Shown here piece by piece: positions 16,248 to 25,262 of a stretch of DNA of 50,569 bases. Origin of the DNA: Actinomadura fibrosa. Its GTDB lineage: Bacteria > Actinomycetota > Actinomycetes > Streptosporangiales > Streptosporangiaceae. The stretch is taken from assembly GCF_900659615.1 (NCBI RefSeq), contig NZ_CAACUY010000050.1, positions 1 through 50,569 of the forward strand, given 5' to 3'. The notes beneath the pieces were generated by a model. It was not told the DNA's origin. It did no database searches and saw only the letters and a program-made list of their open reading frames with translations. The position numbers and the translations under genes are program-made. Within the stretch, counting starts at the first letter, position 1, and each line of letters begins with the position of its first letter.

Positions 16248-16256
16248 GCGCCACCT

Positions 16257-16280
16257 TTACCCGGCAATCACCATATAAAC
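16257..16280 (-). promoter_or_regulatory. Sigma-B-like stress promoter of the helical protein gene
   Basis: On the minus strand GTTT (16280-16277), a 14-bp spacer and GGGTAA (16262-16257) fit the actinobacterial sigma-B-type pattern GNNT-N14-16-GGGTA. It lies 9 bp before the ATG at 16247, so transcription would begin at or next to the start codon. Confidence 0.5.
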
Positions 16281-16399
16281 GGCAAAACAGTTAAGGCGGC
16301 GACGGACGTCTCCGCGCGGCCGGAACCGGAGGACAGCGCGGTTTCGGAGATTTGTGCGGATCATTGCACCGCGATGTCCGCGGTGCGGGTACGGCTCCT

Positions 16400-16413
16400 G
16401 TGACTGCAGTTAC
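16400..16413 (+). promoter_or_regulatory. Imperfect palindrome upstream of the phosphatase gene
   Basis: GTGACTGCAGTTAC, a palindrome with one mismatched pair, sits just upstream of the GGGAG ribosome binding site of the PP2C gene at 16428. It is a possible operator; no regulator is adjacent. Confidence 0.35.
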
Positions 16414-16427
16414 GGGAGCGGGGGCCG

Positions 16428-17744
16428 ATGAGCGATGAACGTTCATTCGAGCGGGCACTGACGGGACTGCTGGAGGCCAGCCACCTGACATCGTTCGATG
16501 GCCTGCCCGGCCTGATCGCCGAGCACATCGGCGAGGCGGGGCTGAAGGAGGTGCTGGTCTACCTCGTCGACATGCAGCAGACGGTGCTGCGCCTGGTGAC
16601 CGGCCGCGGCCTCGACGCCCACCAGGACGCGGGAGCGGCACCGGCCGAGCGCCGGGTCGAGGGCAGCCTCGCCGGACGGGCATACCAGCAGGTCCGCATC
16701 CTGCCGGCCAAGGGGTCCGGTGAGGCCGAGGCCTCGCCCGGCGAGTGCTGGTGGGTGCCGCTCCTGGACGGCACCGAGCGCCTCGGGGTGTTGCGCGTGC
16801 GCGCCGCCGCGGACGCGCCCGCCGAGAACATCTTGATCGAGCGGATGCGACACCTGGCCTCGCTGATCGCCCTCATCCTGAGCAGCGTCCGCCAGTACAG
16901 CGACTCCTACGCGCGGCTGGTGCGCACCCGTCCCATGAACGTGGCGGCGGAGATGGAGTGGAACCTGCTGCCGCCGCTGACGTTCGCCAACGACCGGGTC
17001 GCGATCGGCGCGGTGCTGGAGCCGGCCTACGAGATCGGCGGCGACGCCTTCGACTACGCCCTCGCCGACAACACCGTCCACCTGGCCGTCTTCGACGCGA
17101 TGGGCCACGACGTGATCGCCGGGGTGACCGCGAACCTGGCGATGGCCTCCTGCCGCAACCAGCGCCGCCAGGGCACCCCGCTCGACGAGATCAGCGACGG
17201 CATCGAGGCCATCCTGCTGGAGGAGTTCGGCGAGGACACCCGCTTCGTCACCGGCATCCTCGCCGATCTCGACACCCGGACCGGCGTGCTCAGCTGGGTG
17301 AACCGCGGCCACCACCCCCCGGTGATCATCCGGGAGGGCCGCTGGACCAGCAGGCTCTCCTGCCCGCCCGCCCACCCCATGGGCATGGATCTGAACGTGC
17401 CGGTCACCCTGTGCACCGAGCAACTCCAGCCCGGTGACCGGCTGCTGCTGTACACCGACGGCATCACCGAGGCGCGCGACCGCCACGGCCGCGAGTTCGG
17501 CCTCCAGCGCTTCGTCGACTTCGTCATCCGCCATATGGCCGACGGCTACCCCATCCCGGAGACGCTGCGCCGCCTGATCCGCACCCTGCTGGACGACCAC
17601 GTCAACAGCCTGGGAGACGACGCGACCGTCCTCCTCATGGAATGGCACGGTCCACCCGGCGCCCGCCACGGAGATCCGCAAAAGACCAGCCGGCTAGCGA
17701 CGGGCTCCGATCGACCCGTAGACGTCGTCCAGAAGAGCCCGTAG
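16428..17744 (+). CDS. PP2C-type protein phosphatase (SpoIIE/RsbU family) with N-terminal sensor domain
   Basis: A 438-residue protein. Residues 1 to about 150 form a GAF-like sensory domain. Residues about 175-405 are a SpoIIE phosphatase domain with the metal-binding aspartates in YEIGGDAFDY (Asp206), FDAMGHD (Asp223), LLYTDGITEARD and DDATVLLMEW. Such enzymes dephosphorylate anti-anti-sigma factors in the cytoplasm and so release alternative sigma factors. There is no membrane segment. A clear GGGAG precedes the ATG. No anti-sigma or STAS gene is adjacent, but the divergent gene has a sigma-B-like promoter, which fits a stress-response context. The last 30 residues are a disordered tail. 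Confidence 0.9.
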   Translation: MSDERSFERALTGLLEASHLTSFDGLPGLIAEHIGEAGLKEVLVYLVDMQQTVLRLVTGRGLDAHQDAGAAPAERRVEGSLAGRAYQQVRILPAKGSGEAEASPGECWWVPLLDGTERLGVLRVRAAADAPAENILIERMRHLASLIALILSSVRQYSDSYARLVRTRPMNVAAEMEWNLLPPLTFANDRVAIGAVLEPAYEIGGDAFDYALADNTVHLAVFDAMGHDVIAGVTANLAMASCRNQRRQGTPLDEISDGIEAILLEEFGEDTRFVTGILADLDTRTGVLSWVNRGHHPPVIIREGRWTSRLSCPPAHPMGMDLNVPVTLCTEQLQPGDRLLLYTDGITEARDRHGREFGLQRFVDFVIRHMADGYPIPETLRRLIRTLLDDHVNSLGDDATVLLMEWHGPPGARHGDPQKTSRLATGSDRPVDVVQKSP

Positions 17745-18490
17745 CGGACGCCCACAGACCAGGCGCAACGGCCAGCACGTCCCCACCAACGGGCCACGCC
17801 CCCGATATGACGCCCACCATCCCGCCTACCTCCTGGACGGGCAAGACATCGGCCGCACAGTCCCACAGCCGGAGACACGGCGCCAGAGAGCGCCCAGAGA
17901 GCGTCCACACGACCCGTAGCGACCCGCGCGAACGCCACCGCCACACCGGCGCCCCGCCACCCGTCACGCACGGCCCGTAGCAACCCGCGCGAACGCCACC
18001 GCCGCACTGCCCGCCCCGCCGCACTGCCGTCCCGCAGCCCGTCCCGCATCCAAGGCACAAACGCGTCGATCATTCACCCCGCCAGCGGTCGCTGTTCCTC
18101 GCGGCCAAGGTCGAGCTCAACCAGCGCCCAAGCGAGATCGCGCTCGGCCAAGACGGGAACCGGTGCTCCGTCGCCCACGGTGCCGCCGCCGAACGGAACG
18201 CCGGTTCACAGACCGAGTACCCGGCTCTGCGCCCACGCCCACCAGCAGCCGCTCGTCGTCAGAGCGGGCTGTGGCCACGCTGACCGCCCAGTCCAGCCAG
18301 CCGTACAGGTAGTTGATCGTCCTCGACCAAGTCGACGACCCACCGCATGCCGCTGTCGAGCGCAGCGTCGCCGCACGCAACAATTGGCACGTTGCGCCTC
18401 GAAGCCACGCCGCCCAGCCAACACCCCCACCGCCGTGCAAGTCGCTCCATCCTTCGCCATGGGAAGGTGAGACGGGATGGAGCCGCCGAG
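17745..18490. other. Gene-free 746-bp stretch with a direct repeat
   Basis: No convincing gene. The open frames here are long only because of high GC; none has both a ribosome binding site and a recognisable sequence. A 30-bp direct repeat lies at 17913-18003. A minus-strand segment around 18260-18440 could be decayed coding sequence but matches nothing I recognise. Confidence 0.5.
17913..18003. repeat. 30-bp direct repeat, two copies 61 bp apart
   Basis: Copies at 17913-17942 and 17974-18003 are identical except for one base. Each begins CCCGTAGC and ends AACGCCACCGCC. The 31 bp between them are unrelated to the copies. This suggests a local duplication. Confidence 0.7.
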
Positions 18491-18892
18491 TCAGCGAAGC
18501 TGGCCGATCCGGTGCAGATGGTCAAAAATGATCTGGTCAACGGGTGACACACGGTCGCGGTCGCGATAGGCGAGCCACACGACTTCTTCGATCTCGCTGC
18601 TGGGGACCGGAGTCCCCTCATGCTCGGCGGTGTAGCAAGTCATCTGCACCACGATCCCGTGGGCGTGGCCGTGCGCCTGGGCACGGAAAGTACCCATGTG
18701 CTCGGCACTGGTCGGATTGATCGTGACGGCGAGCTCCTCATCGATCTCCCGTACCAGGGTCTCGACGTCGGTTTCGCCAGGCTCACGCTTCCCACCGGGA
18801 AGGTAATAGACGTCCTTGCCACGCGATCGGGTACTCAGGATCTCGCCGTCGTGCAAGTAGATCCAGGCCACCTTGTCGATGGTCGTGGTCAT
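18491..18892 (-). CDS. NUDIX hydrolase
   Basis: A 133-residue protein with a Nudix box at residues 34-56: GGKREPGE, then REIDEEL. It fits GX5EX7REUXEEXGU except that the final Gly is Ala. It would hydrolyse a nucleoside diphosphate linked to another moiety, using Mg2+ bound by the REXXEE glutamates. Small, single-domain members are usually housecleaning enzymes acting on oxidised or unusual nucleotides. The start is the second ATG of ATGATG (18892), which has GGAG at a 7-base gap; the first ATG would overlap the ribosome binding site. It sits at the edge of a decayed region with transposase remains. Confidence 0.88.
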   Translation of the reverse strand: MTTTIDKVAWIYLHDGEILSTRSRGKDVYYLPGGKREPGETDVETLVREIDEELAVTINPTSAEHMGTFRAQAHGHAHGIVVQMTCYTAEHEGTPVPSSEIEEVVWLAYRDRDRVSPVDQIIFDHLHRIGQLR

Positions 18893-19254
18893 CATCCTTC
18901 TCCCGTTCGTGATAGCGAGCCACACCTGATCACCCGAGCGACCCAGACCAACCGCAAACCAGGCCTCGTATGCCCAGCACCACCGACCGGCCACAGTGAA
19001 ACGGACGCCGCCGCCCAATGTCGCGGACCAGCGTGGCAGGCCGAACGCCAGAGACCAAGCGCGCACACGCCCCAGAACAGACCGGCTCACGCAGACGCCG
19101 GCCGGGCGCCCTGCCGCACGCCTCACCAGCATCCGGCATCCCAGTCAGCTCCAAACACACTGTTGGGGCACTACACGGCCAACCCGACCAACCGCAGGCA
19201 ATCACAGGCAGCCGCCGACAGCCACAGGCAGCCGCGGACAGCCACACCACGCGT
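18893..19254. other. Non-coding stretch upstream of the transposase remnant
   Basis: No intact gene. This may contain the lost 5' part of the ISL3-type element, but I could not recognise its zinc-ribbon N-terminus. Near the end is a 20-bp tandem duplication with one mismatch (19205-19224 and 19225-19244, each starting CAGGCAGCCG). Confidence 0.45.
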
Positions 19255-20564
19255 ACAGAGGCGTGGACGTTTTCACCACCCGCAAGAGGCACATATACGC
19301 CACGATTCTGGTCAACACGGAGACCGGCGCCCGGGTCGATGTACTGCCCGCGGCCGGACCGCCGACACCTTGGCCGCATGGCTGCGGGAGCATCCGGACG
19401 CCAAGATCATGTACCACGGCCGCGTCGGGACGAGTGCGAAGGCCGTACGGACGCCGCGCCCGACGTCGTCCAGGCCTCCGACTGCTTCCACGTCTGCCAG
19501 AACCCTCCGCGACGCGGCGGAGAAGTGCGTCGTACTCACCGCGCCTGCCTGCCCGAGCCTGCCGACGACACCGAGCCTGACCAGCCGACGTCCGTCCAGC
19601 CGGGAGAGGCGACGTCCGTCCCGCCAGAGGCGGCGTCCGTCCCGCCAGAGGCGACCGCCTCCACGGCTGTCCCCGCCGAGTCGGAAGGTCTACAAGCGAC
19701 CAAACGGTGCGAACCGCTCGCGGCGCTGCACGAGCTGCTGAGCAGGGGCGTGGAGATCTTCGCGATCGCCGAAGCGCTCGGCCTGGAGCGCAAGACCGTG
19801 CGCCGCTACACCACGCCACCAGACCCGAGGACCTGGCCCCCGCCCGAGGCGGACGGCGCGACTCGCGCGTCGACCCATTCCTGCCCTACCTCCACGAACG
19901 GTGAAATGAAGGCAGCACCAACGACGGCTCAGTCCAGATCGACCTGCTCGCTCCGGCGTCCAAGCCGCGGCCCGACGCCGCCCGCTTATCCGACAAGACG
20001 CGCCCACGCGACTACACCGGCAGCCAGCGCACCGTGCGCCGTCACTTGCAGGCCGTTCGTGCCATGGGAAACCCCCAAGGTCAGCAAGCAACTTGACGTC
20101 CGCCGCACCACCCAACTGATCACCAGCCACCCCGACCGGCTCTATCAGCCCGACCACCTGCATCGGAACGCTGTGCTTTGGCTGAAGCAGTTGCTGACCC
20201 ACTGCCCCCAAGTTGGAGGCCGTCACGGCGTGTGTGGAGTCCTTCGCCCGCCTGGTGCGCGTGCGCAGCGCCCGCGCAGACGTACTCGAAGTCGAGCCGC
20301 GCGCGGATGATCGCCGGGCTGGATGGGCGGCGGTTGCCTGACTGGCTGAAACACGCCGAAGCTACGGCTTCCCGTCCCTGAGGATCAACGGCACTGGTCA
20401 ACGGAATCCGCCAGGACCTCGACGCTGTCATCGCTGGACCTAGCTTGGATGGACCTCCGGTCGGTTCGAGGAGAAATCTGATCGGATCAAGCGGATCGAA
20501 CGCGACGGATCAAGGCGGACCAACTTCGACGTACTCCGCCTGCAGAGTCTCCACGTCGACTGAC
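19255..20564 (+). pseudogene. ISL3-family transposase remnant, multiply frameshifted
   Basis: Pieces of an ISL3-type (DDE) transposase appear in order but in different frames. VDVFTTRKRHIYATILVNTE is followed in another frame by LAAWLREHPDAKIMYHGR, then in a third by DVVQASDCFHVCQN and THRACLPEP. Next comes the HTH piece ALHELLSRGVEIFAIAEALG, then DPFLPYLHER, GSQRTVRRHLQAVRAMG, LITSHPDRL, and the C-terminal IERDGSRRTNFDVLRL. Intact members carry these segments in one frame, so at least four indels have accumulated. The N-terminal zinc-binding part is not recognisable. No terminal inverted repeats or target duplication could be identified. This is an old, dead insertion. Confidence 0.8.
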
Positions 20565-20700
20565 GAGAACGACTGCCTGCTGCTTCCGTCCGACTGGCGC
20601 GTGAAACAGCGACACTCGACAATTTCGGCGGAAATTTGACAGCCTCACCTCAGGCCACCGTACTGCGCTCGAGGAGCGCATCTTGTCTGGGAGATGCCCT

Positions 20701-21621
20701 ATGCCACCAGCACGTGCGCTCGCGCCGGACGTCGCCGCCTTCTACGCAGCACAAAGCGGCTTCTCTTCCCCCGGTCGCCTAACCCGGCTTTATGACGCCC
20801 TGCCTACCGACCCGACACGGCTCTCAGAGATCGCGCGAGGCCTAGTGATCCACCGCCTCGAAGGAGACCTCTTCGACTACCAGATCCCGGCGGATCGCCT
20901 CCACAACGACGCCGAGACCCGTTACCTCGACGACATCCTTGCTGTCATCACCGATCGAAACGACGCTCCGCTGCTCCAGCGCCGCACGCCGGGCGACCGG
21001 TTCGTCGGCGTCTGCCGCGACATGGCACTGCTGCTCTGCTCGTTCCTGCGGCACGCGGGCATCCCCGCCCGGCTCCGGTCAGGGTTCGCCGACTACTTCG
21101 GCACCGGCGGCTTCCACTTCGACCACATGGTCACCGAGTACTGGAACGAGCGAGAGGGGTGGCGGCTGGCCGACCCACAACTCGCCGACCCGCGCGTCAC
21201 CACCGCGCTCGCGGTGGACTTCGATCCCATGAACGTGCCCCGCGACCGCTTCCTGGTCGCCGGCGCCGCACTGCATCTCATCCGCGCGAGCGACGCAGAC
21301 CCGGCGTCCTTCGGAATCCCGCTGCCGGATCGGATGCTGGCGGGTGAGTGGTTCGTCCTCGGCAACCTGCGACTCGACCTTGCCGCGCTCAACAAGGCGG
21401 AGACGCTGTTGTGGGATACCTGGGGAGCGAGCGCCGACAACGACGACGCACTCACCGATGCCGTCCGCGACCTCTACGACCAAGTCGCACAGGCCACCAG
21501 AGACGAGGTGCTCTTCGACATCGCACGCACTATGTTCACCGAGAACCCGAACCTCAGAACACCGCGGACGGTGTTGTCACTGGCACCGTTCAACGGAGCC
21601 ATCCGCGTCACCCTGCGCTGA
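20701..21621 (+). CDS. Transglutaminase-like domain protein
   Basis: A 306-residue protein with a papain-like transglutaminase-core triad: Cys105 in GVCRDMALLL, His142 in FHFDHMVTEYW and Asp158 in WRLADPQ. The surrounding AGIPARLRSGFADYF matches the typical strand/helix after the catalytic Cys. Bacterial members are mostly cysteine proteases or peptide-modifying enzymes; none of this subgroup is characterised to my knowledge. There is no signal peptide. ATG at 20701 has GGGAG seven bases upstream; an in-frame TTG at 20683 has none. It is intact despite lying between IS debris and a tandem repeat, so it may be a recent or selected cargo gene. Confidence 0.83.
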   Translation: MPPARALAPDVAAFYAAQSGFSSPGRLTRLYDALPTDPTRLSEIARGLVIHRLEGDLFDYQIPADRLHNDAETRYLDDILAVITDRNDAPLLQRRTPGDRFVGVCRDMALLLCSFLRHAGIPARLRSGFADYFGTGGFHFDHMVTEYWNEREGWRLADPQLADPRVTTALAVDFDPMNVPRDRFLVAGAALHLIRASDADPASFGIPLPDRMLAGEWFVLGNLRLDLAALNKAETLLWDTWGASADNDDALTDAVRDLYDQVAQATRDEVLFDIARTMFTENPNLRTPRTVLSLAPFNGAIRVTLR

Positions 21622-22281
21622 CGGCATTTGTTCTGACCACGCTGAGTAGGCATCCACAACGATTGGATCAGAACCTTGTAGCTCTCCCCCGTCGTGGCTG
21701 GCCAAGTAGCTCCCGAGCCCGGCTTTCCGGGCTCGGCTTTCCGGGCTCGGCTTTCCGGGCTCGGCTTTCCGGGCTCGGCTTTCCGGGGTCGACTTTCCGG
21801 GTCGACTTTCCGAGCTCGGCATGGCGAGCTCGGGCCGCGGGCTCGATAGGCGTATTGGGTCTTGAGTCGTCGTCATCGGCGGCTCGTGAGCTGGCGATTG
21901 ATGACCGCGGGACGGTTCCGGCTTGGTGGTGAGAACGGTGTCGTTCAGGCCCATCGTGTACGGATGCGTCCGATGCTCGACTGGAGCGTGAGGGTCTGCG
22001 TCCCTGCTCCGACGTCGTGACACGGTGGCCGGCTGGCGTTACGAGGCCTCGCTCTCTGTCAGCCGAGCCACACTTCTCTCCCGTTGACCCACGGCCAATT
22101 CAGCCCACGTTGCCGTGTCACGGGGGGAAGCTCACCTTGGGTCTCACCTCCGATCCCTCTCTCGCCTCGCATCGGTATGTGAGGCTTCCCAGTTCGTTGT
22201 TCGATCGCGGCCACCGCCCGATGTCTGCATGCCCCTATACCCCCTGCGCTCGCTTGAGCGTGCGTTCGGCTATCTCTAGGC
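21622..22281. other. Gene-free 660-bp stretch containing a tandem repeat
   Basis: Apart from the 14-bp tandem repeat at 21715-21820 I see no gene. A 148-codon minus-strand frame (21577-22023) runs through the repeat and overlaps the end of the transglutaminase-like gene; it has no recognisable domain and is probably fortuitous. GC is lower than in the flanking genes, consistent with decayed acquired DNA. Confidence 0.5.
21715..21820. repeat. 14-bp tandem repeat, about seven copies
   Basis: The unit GGCTTTCCGGGCTC is repeated perfectly four times from 21721. It continues with variants (GGGGTC, then GACTTTCCGGGTC of 13 bp, then GACTTTCCGAGCTC) to about 21820. Each unit contains palindromic parts (GAGCCCGG next to GGGCTC), so strand slippage and hairpins are both possible. 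Confidence 0.85.
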
Positions 22282-23067
22282 TCAGGCGACGCCAGGATCG
22301 TGGCGTGCGCTCTCGGCTCTGGCGGTGACGAGCGCGCGGAGCGTCCGGCCGAGTGGGGCGGTATCCGGCGGGTGGTCCAGTTCGCGGTCCACGTAGGCAG
22401 TGCACTGGAGTAGCCATGTGCGAACGAGGTCTTCGACCTTGATCTCTGACTTGCGCAAGCGGTCGTGGAACAAGCGGCGCCTCTCTTCAGTGACCCGGCT
22501 TACGAGGTCCTGATCTGCGCTCAGCGCCTTGATATCCGACAGCGCGTAGCGGCCGAGCTGGTCGGAGGCCAGGTCTCGTTCCACGGCTATGCGGTCGAAG
22601 ATCTTCCTGGGCCAATCGAGGATCATCGACGCACCGCTCGCGTCGACGCTGTCGGTCAGCGGTCCCTTCCTTGCGGAGACAACGGCGCGTACCTCGTCGG
22701 CATCGAGCCGGTCCAGGTCACGCAGGAGGTAGACGGGGTGGCCTCGGAACTTGCTGACAACGTTGAGGTCACCGCGTGCGACGAGCACTTCGACGTCGCC
22801 GCGTTCGACGTCGAGTCCCACTCGCGCGGCGAGTCTTGCCGCAGCCTTCGCGGAGCCGATCGGGGGTTCCTCGCCAAAGGTCGAGGTCACCCGGGCACCG
22901 GCGTCCTCGGCCTTGTCGACGAGGGCAGGGGACCAGCGCTCGCCATCGAGGTCGGGAGCCGGGACGATCCCGTGCTCTCGGCCGAGGCGTAGCTGCCACG
23001 GGGACAGCCCTAGGTGGCTGGCGAGTTGGTGGATTCCGTAGTCGCCGCGGACGATTCGAGCGGGCAT
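22282..23067 (-). CDS. Putative DNA-binding protein of unknown function
   Basis: A 261-residue protein beginning MPARIVRGDYGIHQLASHLG. The first 45 residues (HQLASHLGLSPWQLRLGREH and then the PAPDLDGERWSPALV wing) look like a MerR/excisionase-type winged helix-turn-helix. A second unit around VYLLRDLDRLDADEVRAVVS resembles the repeat found in actinobacterial multi-wHTH proteins. The rest is helical and charged. I recognise the general type from actinomycete genomes, but not a characterised family. AGGAGG lies seven bases before the ATG. It is flanked by decayed DNA on one side and divergent from an aldo/keto reductase on the other. Confidence 0.65.
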   Translation of the reverse strand: MPARIVRGDYGIHQLASHLGLSPWQLRLGREHGIVPAPDLDGERWSPALVDKAEDAGARVTSTFGEEPPIGSAKAAARLAARVGLDVERGDVEVLVARGDLNVVSKFRGHPVYLLRDLDRLDADEVRAVVSARKGPLTDSVDASGASMILDWPRKIFDRIAVERDLASDQLGRYALSDIKALSADQDLVSRVTEERRRLFHDRLRKSEIKVEDLVRTWLLQCTAYVDRELDHPPDTAPLGRTLRALVTARAESARHDPGVA

Positions 23068-23178
23068 CTTCGTGCCTCCTGTGATGCTGTGAAGCGCTGA
23101 CACCCATCAGCCTCACGCACGCCGCTCACAGAGGACACCAGAATGCCATTCTGTGGATAACTCTGATCAGTCGCCGTC

Positions 23179-23209
23179 ATTCATGGCCACTCCCATGCCG
23201 ATCATGAAT
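23179..23209. promoter_or_regulatory. Inverted repeat between the wHTH gene and the aldo/keto reductase gene
   Basis: ATTCATG and CATGAAT form perfect 7-bp arms 17 bp apart in the 270-bp divergent intergenic region, which is AT-richer than the genes. It could be an operator serving either gene. The long spacer makes chance a real possibility. Confidence 0.3.
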
Positions 23210-23337
23210 CCGTGCCATCTTGATTAACCTCAAAGTGGCACACGCCAGGCAAGCAAAACATTCCTCGATTGTCTGGACAGATTGGATAACTGTCCTTTGC
23301 CCGGTGAGGGAGGCACCAGGCATGCCAGGCTGGGGGC

Positions 23338-24276
23338 ATGGATGCGATGCAACGGCTGGGGATCGGGCTGGCGGCGCTGGGGCGGCCGGCGTACATCAAC
23401 GTGGGACGGGCGGAAGAGCTGCCCTTCGACCGGACCGTCGCCAGCCTGCGCAAAGCGACCTGGAACGTCCTGGACGTGGCGTACTCGGTCGGGATCCGCT
23501 GGGTGGATGCCGCACGCTCCTACGGGAAGGCGGAGGCGTTCCTGAGCGAATGGCTCGCCTCGCGCGAGCCGGAGGACCTCACCGTCTCCAGTAAGTGGGG
23601 CTACGCGTACGTCGGCGAGTGGAAGGTGGACGCGCCCGTGCACGAGGTCAAGGAGCACAGCCTCGAACGCTTCCGCGCCCAGTACGCCGAGACGTCCGAG
23701 CTCCTGGAGGGCTCGCTGTCCGTGTACCAAGTGCACTCCCTCACCGAGGACAGCCCTCTTTTCCATGACGTCCGCCTGCAGGCGGCTCTCGCGAAGCTGG
23801 CCGCCAAGGGCATACGGGTGGGTTTCTCCACCTCAGGCCCGCGTCAGGCCGACACGATTCGTCGAGCCATGGCCCTGGAGGTGGCGGGACAACGGCTCTT
23901 CAGCACTGTGCAGTCGACGTGGAACATCCTGGAGACGTCTGCGGAGGACGCTCTACGGGAGGCGCACGAGTCGGGGCTCCACGTCATCGTGAAGGAGGCG
24001 ATGGCGAATGGGAAACTCGCCATCAGGCCGCCCATGGCGGTGCGCCGTGTCGCGTCCAAGAACTATGTCCAGCCCGACGCCCTTGCCCTCGCCGCGGCTC
24101 TGAGCCGTCCATGGGCGGACACCGTCCTCATCGGCGCAGTCAGTCCGGCACAGATGGAGGCCAATCTGGACGCGACGAAGGTATCGCTCGACCAGGACGA
24201 GTTGGACATCCTGGCCGGTCTGAGCATCCCGCCGGAAAGGTACTGGGCCGAGCGGAGCGCGCTTCCCTGGACGTGA
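23338..24276 (+). CDS. Aldo/keto reductase
   Basis: A 312-residue (alpha/beta)8-barrel oxidoreductase. The four AKR catalytic residues are visible: Asp57 and Tyr62 in VDAARSYG, Lys86 in SSKWGYAY, and His133 in YQVHSL. Near the C-terminus ADTVLIGAVSPAQMEANL matches the NADPH-binding end of the barrel. It would reduce an aldehyde or ketone with NADPH in the cytosol. The substrate is unknown. The start is the ATG at 23338, just after GGGGGC. It is followed after 56 bases by a Ser/Thr kinase on the same strand; no functional link is obvious. Confidence 0.9.
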   Translation: MDAMQRLGIGLAALGRPAYINVGRAEELPFDRTVASLRKATWNVLDVAYSVGIRWVDAARSYGKAEAFLSEWLASREPEDLTVSSKWGYAYVGEWKVDAPVHEVKEHSLERFRAQYAETSELLEGSLSVYQVHSLTEDSPLFHDVRLQAALAKLAAKGIRVGFSTSGPRQADTIRRAMALEVAGQRLFSTVQSTWNILETSAEDALREAHESGLHVIVKEAMANGKLAIRPPMAVRRVASKNYVQPDALALAAALSRPWADTVLIGAVSPAQMEANLDATKVSLDQDELDILAGLSIPPERYWAERSALPWT

Positions 24277-24332
24277 CCCGTCGCCAGTGCGGGACGTGGA
24301 GCCGGTCCATGGCACGATGAAGCGCGCCCACC

Positions 24333-25262
24333 ATGATCGGATTCGTGCCCATGCAGCCAGAGTTGCCGCGGACGTTCGGCCCCTACCGTGTGGTCGCGCG
24401 GCTGGGGTCCGGCGGGATGGGCGAGGTCTTCCTCGCCACGTCGCCGAGCCGGCGGCTGGTCGCGGTGAAGGTCATCCGGTCGGAACTGCTGGGCGACCCG
24501 AGGTGGAGGGCCAGGTTCCGCCACGAGGTGACCTCGGCGCGCTCGGTCAGCGGCTTCTACACCGCCCCCGTCGTCGACGCGGATCCGGACGCGGACCAGC
24601 CGTGGCTTGCGACGCAGTACATCCGCGGCGTGAGCCTGTCCGGGGTCGTACGTGACCGGGGTCCGCTTCCCGAGCAGGCGGCATGCCGACTGGGGGCCGG
24701 GTTGGCCGAGGCCCTGATCGCTATCCACCAGGCGGGGATCGTCCATGGCGACCTGAAACCATCGAACGTCCTGCTGGCCTCGGACGGGCCCCGGGTCATC
24801 GACTTCGGCATCGCGAGGCCCCTGGACGCCCTGCCCCTGTCGCGCTCGGAGGTTCTCGGAACGCCTGCCTACATGTCACCGGAGCAGGCACTCGGCGAAC
24901 CGGTGACGACGCAGAGCGACGTGTTCTCGCTGGGCGCCACCCTGGTCTACACAGCCACGGGTTCCGCGCCCTTCGGCACCGGTCACAAGGTGCGCGGACG
25001 CATCGTCCACGCCGCCCCGGACCTGAGTAGGCTGCCGGATCCCATGCGTGGACTCGTGACCCGCTGCCTGGTGAAGGAGCCGCAGGAACGGCCTTCTCCA
25101 GAGCAGGTCCTTACCGCCCTCACCACGCTCCTGGACGCGCATTACGGCGACGAATGGCCGCCGACCGATGTGGAGGAGCTGATCGGGGTGCAGGAGAGGA
25201 CGCTCGTCGAGATGACCGCCGAACTACCCACCGTCCGAGAGGTCCCCGAAGCGGCCCCTTAG
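24333..25262 (+). CDS. Soluble Hanks-type serine/threonine protein kinase
   Basis: A 309-residue kinase. The glycine loop is GSGGMGEVFLA (about 25-35), Lys46 lies in VAVKVI, and the catalytic loop is HGDLKPSN with Asp140; HGD replaces the usual HRD. DFG is at 157-159, followed by GTPAYMSPEQ. After the kinase domain (about residue 275) there is only a short acidic tail with no membrane helix or PASTA/WD40 sensor. This is shorter than most actinobacterial PknB-like kinases, so the protein is cytoplasmic. Lack of the HRD Arg is common in this actinobacterial subgroup. The start is uncertain (24333 or 24351). It overlaps the convergent TenA-like gene by 4 bases. Confidence 0.9.
   Translation: MIGFVPMQPELPRTFGPYRVVARLGSGGMGEVFLATSPSRRLVAVKVIRSELLGDPRWRARFRHEVTSARSVSGFYTAPVVDADPDADQPWLATQYIRGVSLSGVVRDRGPLPEQAACRLGAGLAEALIAIHQAGIVHGDLKPSNVLLASDGPRVIDFGIARPLDALPLSRSEVLGTPAYMSPEQALGEPVTTQSDVFSLGATLVYTATGSAPFGTGHKVRGRIVHAAPDLSRLPDPMRGLVTRCLVKEPQERPSPEQVLTALTTLLDAHYGDEWPPTDVEELIGVQERTLVEMTAELPTVREVPEAAP

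Noticed and set aside
21577..22023. 148-codon minus-strand gene containing Ser/Arg-rich repeats
   Set aside because: It is generated by the 14-bp tandem repeat, overlaps the end of an intact gene on the other strand and has no recognisable domain.
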